Source: an uncultured Bacteroidales bacterium
GTDB taxonomy: Bacteria > Bacteroidota > Bacteroidia > Bacteroidales > Muribaculaceae
Direction: 5' to 3'
Assembly (NCBI GenBank): GCA_905210435.1
Contig: CAJLWO010000004.1
Coordinates: 30,885-94,884, forward strand
Length of the DNA: 64,000 bases
Of the stretch, positions 61,251 through 64,000 are shown in pieces. The notes below the pieces were generated by a model. It did not search any database, was not told the DNA's origin, and worked only from the letters and a program-made list of their open reading frames with translations. Made by a program: the position numbers and the translations under genes. Positions within the stretch are counted from its first letter, which is position 1; each line of letters begins with the position of its first letter.

Positions 61251-61775
61251 TCAAAGCTTGAGCTTGAATCCGACTTGTATCAGACCTTGTGCGCCGAAAC
61301 CCACTTCACCGAACAGGGCGAAGTCGCGCGACAGGTCTACATCGACGCCAAGCGGGGTAATCTGCATGGCGAAATATCCTTTGTTGTATGAGTCGCCCCC
61401 TTTTGGCATCATGTGCGATATATCTGCGCCGATACCGAGATGGCCGTAGAGTTTGAGCAGGCTGTTGCGATAGTATTCGTAGCGGCCGTTAAGCATGATT
61501 ACATGGTATGCTACCGATGAATGCTCGGGACCTCCCTTTGTTGTAGCGCTTGAGAATGTATATGACGGTCCTACCCAGAATTTTGGCGCAACTTTGAAAT
61601 TGACTCCGAAATTGAGGGCACCCCAGGCGTTGTTCACTCCGTGCCAGCCGTCGTGATAGTCACATGCGTCCATCAACGTATACCCTCCGTAAGAAGCGGT
61701 AATCTCGGTATTCTGCGCTTTGGCGGGCACTGCGAGTGCCACTGATGCAAGCATAGCAAGTAGAAATTTTTTCAT
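61251..61775 (-). CDS. Outer-membrane beta-barrel protein, function unknown
   Basis: A 174-residue exported protein with signal peptide MKKFLLAMLASVALAVPAKAQ. Alternating strands resemble small Bacteroidota outer-membrane barrel proteins: TEITASYGGYTLMD, ALNFGVNFKVAPKFWVGPSY and ALFGEVGFGAQGLIQVGFKL ending in the sequence KLKL. Its specific function is unknown. It is a single gene; no clear promoter could be assigned. Confidence 0.8.
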   Translation of the reverse strand: MKKFLLAMLASVALAVPAKAQNTEITASYGGYTLMDACDYHDGWHGVNNAWGALNFGVNFKVAPKFWVGPSYTFSSATTKGGPEHSSVAYHVIMLNGRYEYYRNSLLKLYGHLGIGADISHMMPKGGDSYNKGYFAMQITPLGVDVDLSRDFALFGEVGFGAQGLIQVGFKLKL

Positions 61776-61926
61776 AATCTCTCGTTTGGTTAATAGTTAA
61801 AATAGTGTATCGATGCATGTATAACAACTATATCCCCTTAAAAAGTTTTTAATATAACCGAAAAACCGCATGAGAACGCCCCGAAATCTGAAGCATAAAA
61901 AAAAATATATAAAAAAATACCCAAAT

Positions 61927-61959
61927 TTTGTGAAAATATAAAATAATTCACTATTTTTG
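61927..61959 (+). promoter_or_regulatory. Orphan promoter-like element, plus strand, in an 830-base non-coding gap
   Basis: TTTG at 61927-61930, 21-base spacer, TATTTTTG at 61952-61959. The next convincing gene on this strand starts at 62606 with its own promoter. Transcription from here would therefore cover about 640 bases of AT-rich DNA with no well-supported gene (61776-62605 overall). A non-coding RNA or a decayed gene is possible. Confidence 0.4.
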
Positions 61960-62478
61960 CATTGTAATACCTCCGAATTACCTATATCTAACTTTCGCTT
62001 ATTAGCGTTTAAATAATCTAATTTGTTTATTATCACTGTTTTATCGGAATTAATCACAAAGCATTACAGATAAGTATTAAGATTTGATGGTTGCATTAGC
62101 ATGTCTTTTGCACCTACGTCATACATAATCACGGTTTTAACCCACTCTTGGCAAGCCTGGATTTTATATTCATATCCCTGCTTGGCTGTGTTAAACGGAT
62201 TGTGCCCGAATCTATCGATGCCCCGATAGATTTGATTTCAGAATTAGAAGCAACAAAAGTGAATCATAGGTTAGGGATCCGGTGGCTCGTGAGAGTCTTC
62301 GGATTTCGCATTTATTGCCGAATAGCGTTTCCCGGCTCAACCCGAAATTGCAGTGCATAGTTACAGTCTCGGTTTAAGTTTGCTGTCCCATGTTGCAAAA
62401 CTTCCCCAACACTCACACTGCAAAGCCGGAAATAATTATATTGTCATCTCCTGCAATTTCGGATTATGCCTTTATCTT

Positions 62479-62510
62479 ATTGTATATTGCGGAAAAAAAT
62501 GTTACCTTTG
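62479..62510 (+). promoter_or_regulatory. Promoter for the FadL/OmpP1-family gene
   Basis: ATTG at 62479-62482, 20-base spacer, TACCTTTG at 62503-62510. The preferred gene start at 62606 leaves a leader of about 90 bases. The promoter lies inside the longer frame that begins at 62390, which supports the shorter start. Confidence 0.65.
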
Positions 62511-62605
62511 TCGGAAATTTTGTTTCGTTTTTCCGATTTTTGCTGCGCATTTCGGTGTTTGTAGCGCTTAAAATCGGTAATTTTCGAAGCAGTAAATTGA
62601 ATTTA

Positions 62606-63931
62606 ATGATGAAGAAAACAATCGTTGCTGCACTGATTGCAGCGCTATCCCCGATGACTGTATCAGCCGAGGGGTATCAAATCAACACCCTGAGTGCCAA
62701 GCAGAATGGTATGGGACATACCGGTACTGCTCTCCATCTCGGCGCCGAGAGCCAGATTTTCAATCCGGCCGGCATGGGATGGCTTGACAAACCTTTTGAA
62801 CTCTCGGCAAGCGTGTCGCCGATATTCGCCACGGCTAAAGCCACGTTGAAGGACGGTGCTTCCTACACCACTGACAACAAGGCTGCTACTCCGATGAGTA
62901 TCAATGTAGGTTTCTCCATCTACGACAATCTGAAGGCCGGTATCGCTTTCTATACTCCATACGGTTCGTCCATCAACTGGACCGACAACTGGCCCGGCGC
63001 CGACCTCAATCAGTCGGTAAGCCTCAAGACATTCACCATCCAGCCCTCTGTCGCCTGGAAAATAACTCCGAAACTCAGTGTCGGTGCAGGTCTTATGATT
63101 ACATGGGGCACTGTCGACCTTAACAAAGGACTTGTTTCTCCGCAGGGTTTCGATGCCATGATGCAGCAGATTGTACCGGGCTATCCCTCTATCGGGAGCA
63201 CAGTTCCGGCAAGCGTCAACCTCAAAGGCAATGCCCATCCGCGTCTTGGCGTCAACGTCGGCGTGATGTACGACATCAACGACCAATGGACCGTAGGCGC
63301 CAACTTCCGTCAGGAGATGATGATGCGGGTCAAGGCGGGAGAAGCATCGGTGCGCTACGCTTCCAGGGAGATTGAAAGTGTGCTCGAACCGACTCTCGGC
63401 CTTATCAACAGCGCCGAGTTTTCTGCCAAGATGCCCTGCGCGGCTGTTTATAATGCCGGTGTCAGCTATCGTCCCATAAGGCCGCTTGTGATTGCATTCG
63501 ATGTCCAGTTTACGCAATGGAGCGCATATAAACAGCTTGATATCGAGTTTCTTAATCCCGACCTTTCACGTTTCGACCAGAATATTCCCAAAAACTATCA
63601 TGATTCGTGGACATTCCATCTCGGAGCGCAGTACAGTCTTACCAATCGTTTCGACATACGTGCCGGTATGATGCTCGACACAAGCCCCGTCGATAAGAAC
63701 CATTACAACCCCGAGACTCCCGGTATGACAAAAATCGAGCCGTCGGTAGGCTTTTCATTCCGTCCCATCGATATGCTTTCAATCGATCTCGGATTGCTTT
63801 ATGTAGCCGGACTCGGTGCCGATGACCGCAGCTGCACGTACAAGGATTTCATACTCGGCGAACGTAAATTCGAAGCCGATTATTCCGTGCACGCATTTTG
63901 TCCGTCAATCGGATTGACTCTCAATCTTTGA
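62606..63931 (+). CDS. OmpP1/FadL-family outer-membrane transport protein
   Basis: A 441-residue protein with signal peptide MMKKTIVAALIAALSPMTVSA. The FadL/TodX family start follows: GYQINTLSAKQNGMGHTGTAL, then the SQIFNPAGMGWLDKPFELSAS region. A C-terminal beta-barrel ends in SIGLTLNL. These proteins pass long-chain fatty acids or other hydrophobic substrates across the outer membrane. The start at 62606 was chosen because of the signal peptide. After the stop, 63932-64000 shows nothing recognisable. Confidence 0.9.
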   Translation: MMKKTIVAALIAALSPMTVSAEGYQINTLSAKQNGMGHTGTALHLGAESQIFNPAGMGWLDKPFELSASVSPIFATAKATLKDGASYTTDNKAATPMSINVGFSIYDNLKAGIAFYTPYGSSINWTDNWPGADLNQSVSLKTFTIQPSVAWKITPKLSVGAGLMITWGTVDLNKGLVSPQGFDAMMQQIVPGYPSIGSTVPASVNLKGNAHPRLGVNVGVMYDINDQWTVGANFRQEMMMRVKAGEASVRYASREIESVLEPTLGLINSAEFSAKMPCAAVYNAGVSYRPIRPLVIAFDVQFTQWSAYKQLDIEFLNPDLSRFDQNIPKNYHDSWTFHLGAQYSLTNRFDIRAGMMLDTSPVDKNHYNPETPGMTKIEPSVGFSFRPIDMLSIDLGLLYVAGLGADDRSCTYKDFILGERKFEADYSVHAFCPSIGLTLNL

Positions 63932-64000
63932 TTTCTCAAAAAAATTTAAGTACATGACAAAAATTTGAAAACATCGAATTTAGGAGTATAAGCCGGACGC

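Noticed and set aside
61797..62057. An 86-residue minus-strand frame rich in Phe and Ile
   Set aside because: It simply reflects the AT-rich base composition of the gap; no family pattern or promoter supports it, and it contains the opposite-strand promoter-like element.

Overview
The window reads as a chromosomal segment of a Bacteroidota bacterium, most likely order Bacteroidales. Support from the sequence: a gldK-gldL-gldM-gldN type IX secretion cluster with porP and porT, a fused BioG-BioC protein, a VorB-type 2-oxoacid:ferredoxin oxidoreductase, a tandem ExbD pair with TonB, and many upstream regions carrying the Bacteroidota promoter pattern (a -33 TTTG/ATTG and a -7 TAnnTTTG, 18-21 bases apart). 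The fairly GC-rich coding sequence and gene set would suit a gut Muribaculaceae-like genome, but that family-level placement is inference. No rRNA, CRISPR array or intact mobile element was seen; one tRNA (Val) is present.

Layout. 1-2207: end of a TonB energisation operon (ExbD, ExbD, TonB). 2436-3746: murA. 3800-9748, minus strand: comEC, a YeiH-type transporter, aroE, bioD and bioGC. 9961-10431: a truncated tyrosine recombinase remnant. 10556-16478, plus: small membrane protein, dxs, trkA, trkH and a PHP-type tyrosine phosphatase. 16750-23221, minus: a drug/metabolite transporter, an acetyltransferase, an orphan sensor kinase with a lost phospho-acceptor histidine, a repeat-tailed membrane protein and CstA. 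23441-28471, plus: three nonulosonic-acid-type sugar nucleotide genes (neuC-like, neuA-like, CBS-nucleotidyltransferase), then obgE and pgeF. tRNA-Val follows.

28956-36797, plus: SPOR lipoprotein, threonine dehydratase, acyl-CoA ligase, then a dTDP-amino-sugar operon (rfbB, rfbA, a double-domain ketoisomerase, a DegT aminotransferase). 36833-37760, minus: a tightly overlapped DUF3791-DUF3990-DUF3791 trio that looks like an ADP-ribosyltransferase toxin with small partners; a 161-base hairpin MITE lies just beyond it. 38201-41438, minus: tpx, a secreted thioredoxin-fold protein and a MINPP-type phosphatase. 41478-42941, plus: a TPR protein and tatA/tatC. 43055-49495, minus: a YidE/AspT-type transporter, an MsbA-like ABC exporter and the four-subunit 2-oxoacid oxidoreductase. 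49750-56784, minus: the type IX secretion cluster. 56874-57824: lipid kinase. 58244-61067, minus: a metal-chelate ABC importer. 61251-63931: two outer-membrane barrel proteins separated by about 830 bases of AT-rich, apparently non-coding DNA.

A dispersed palindromic repeat built on GGGACGC...GCGTCCC recurs in at least six intergenic sites (around 16.5, 28.5, 40.1, 42.1, 49.7 and 57.9-58.2 kb), including between tatA and tatC. The most promising leads for new biology are the DUF3990/DUF3791 trio, this repeat family, the sensor protein lacking its histidine, and the ketoisomerase whose two domains have different active-site residues.
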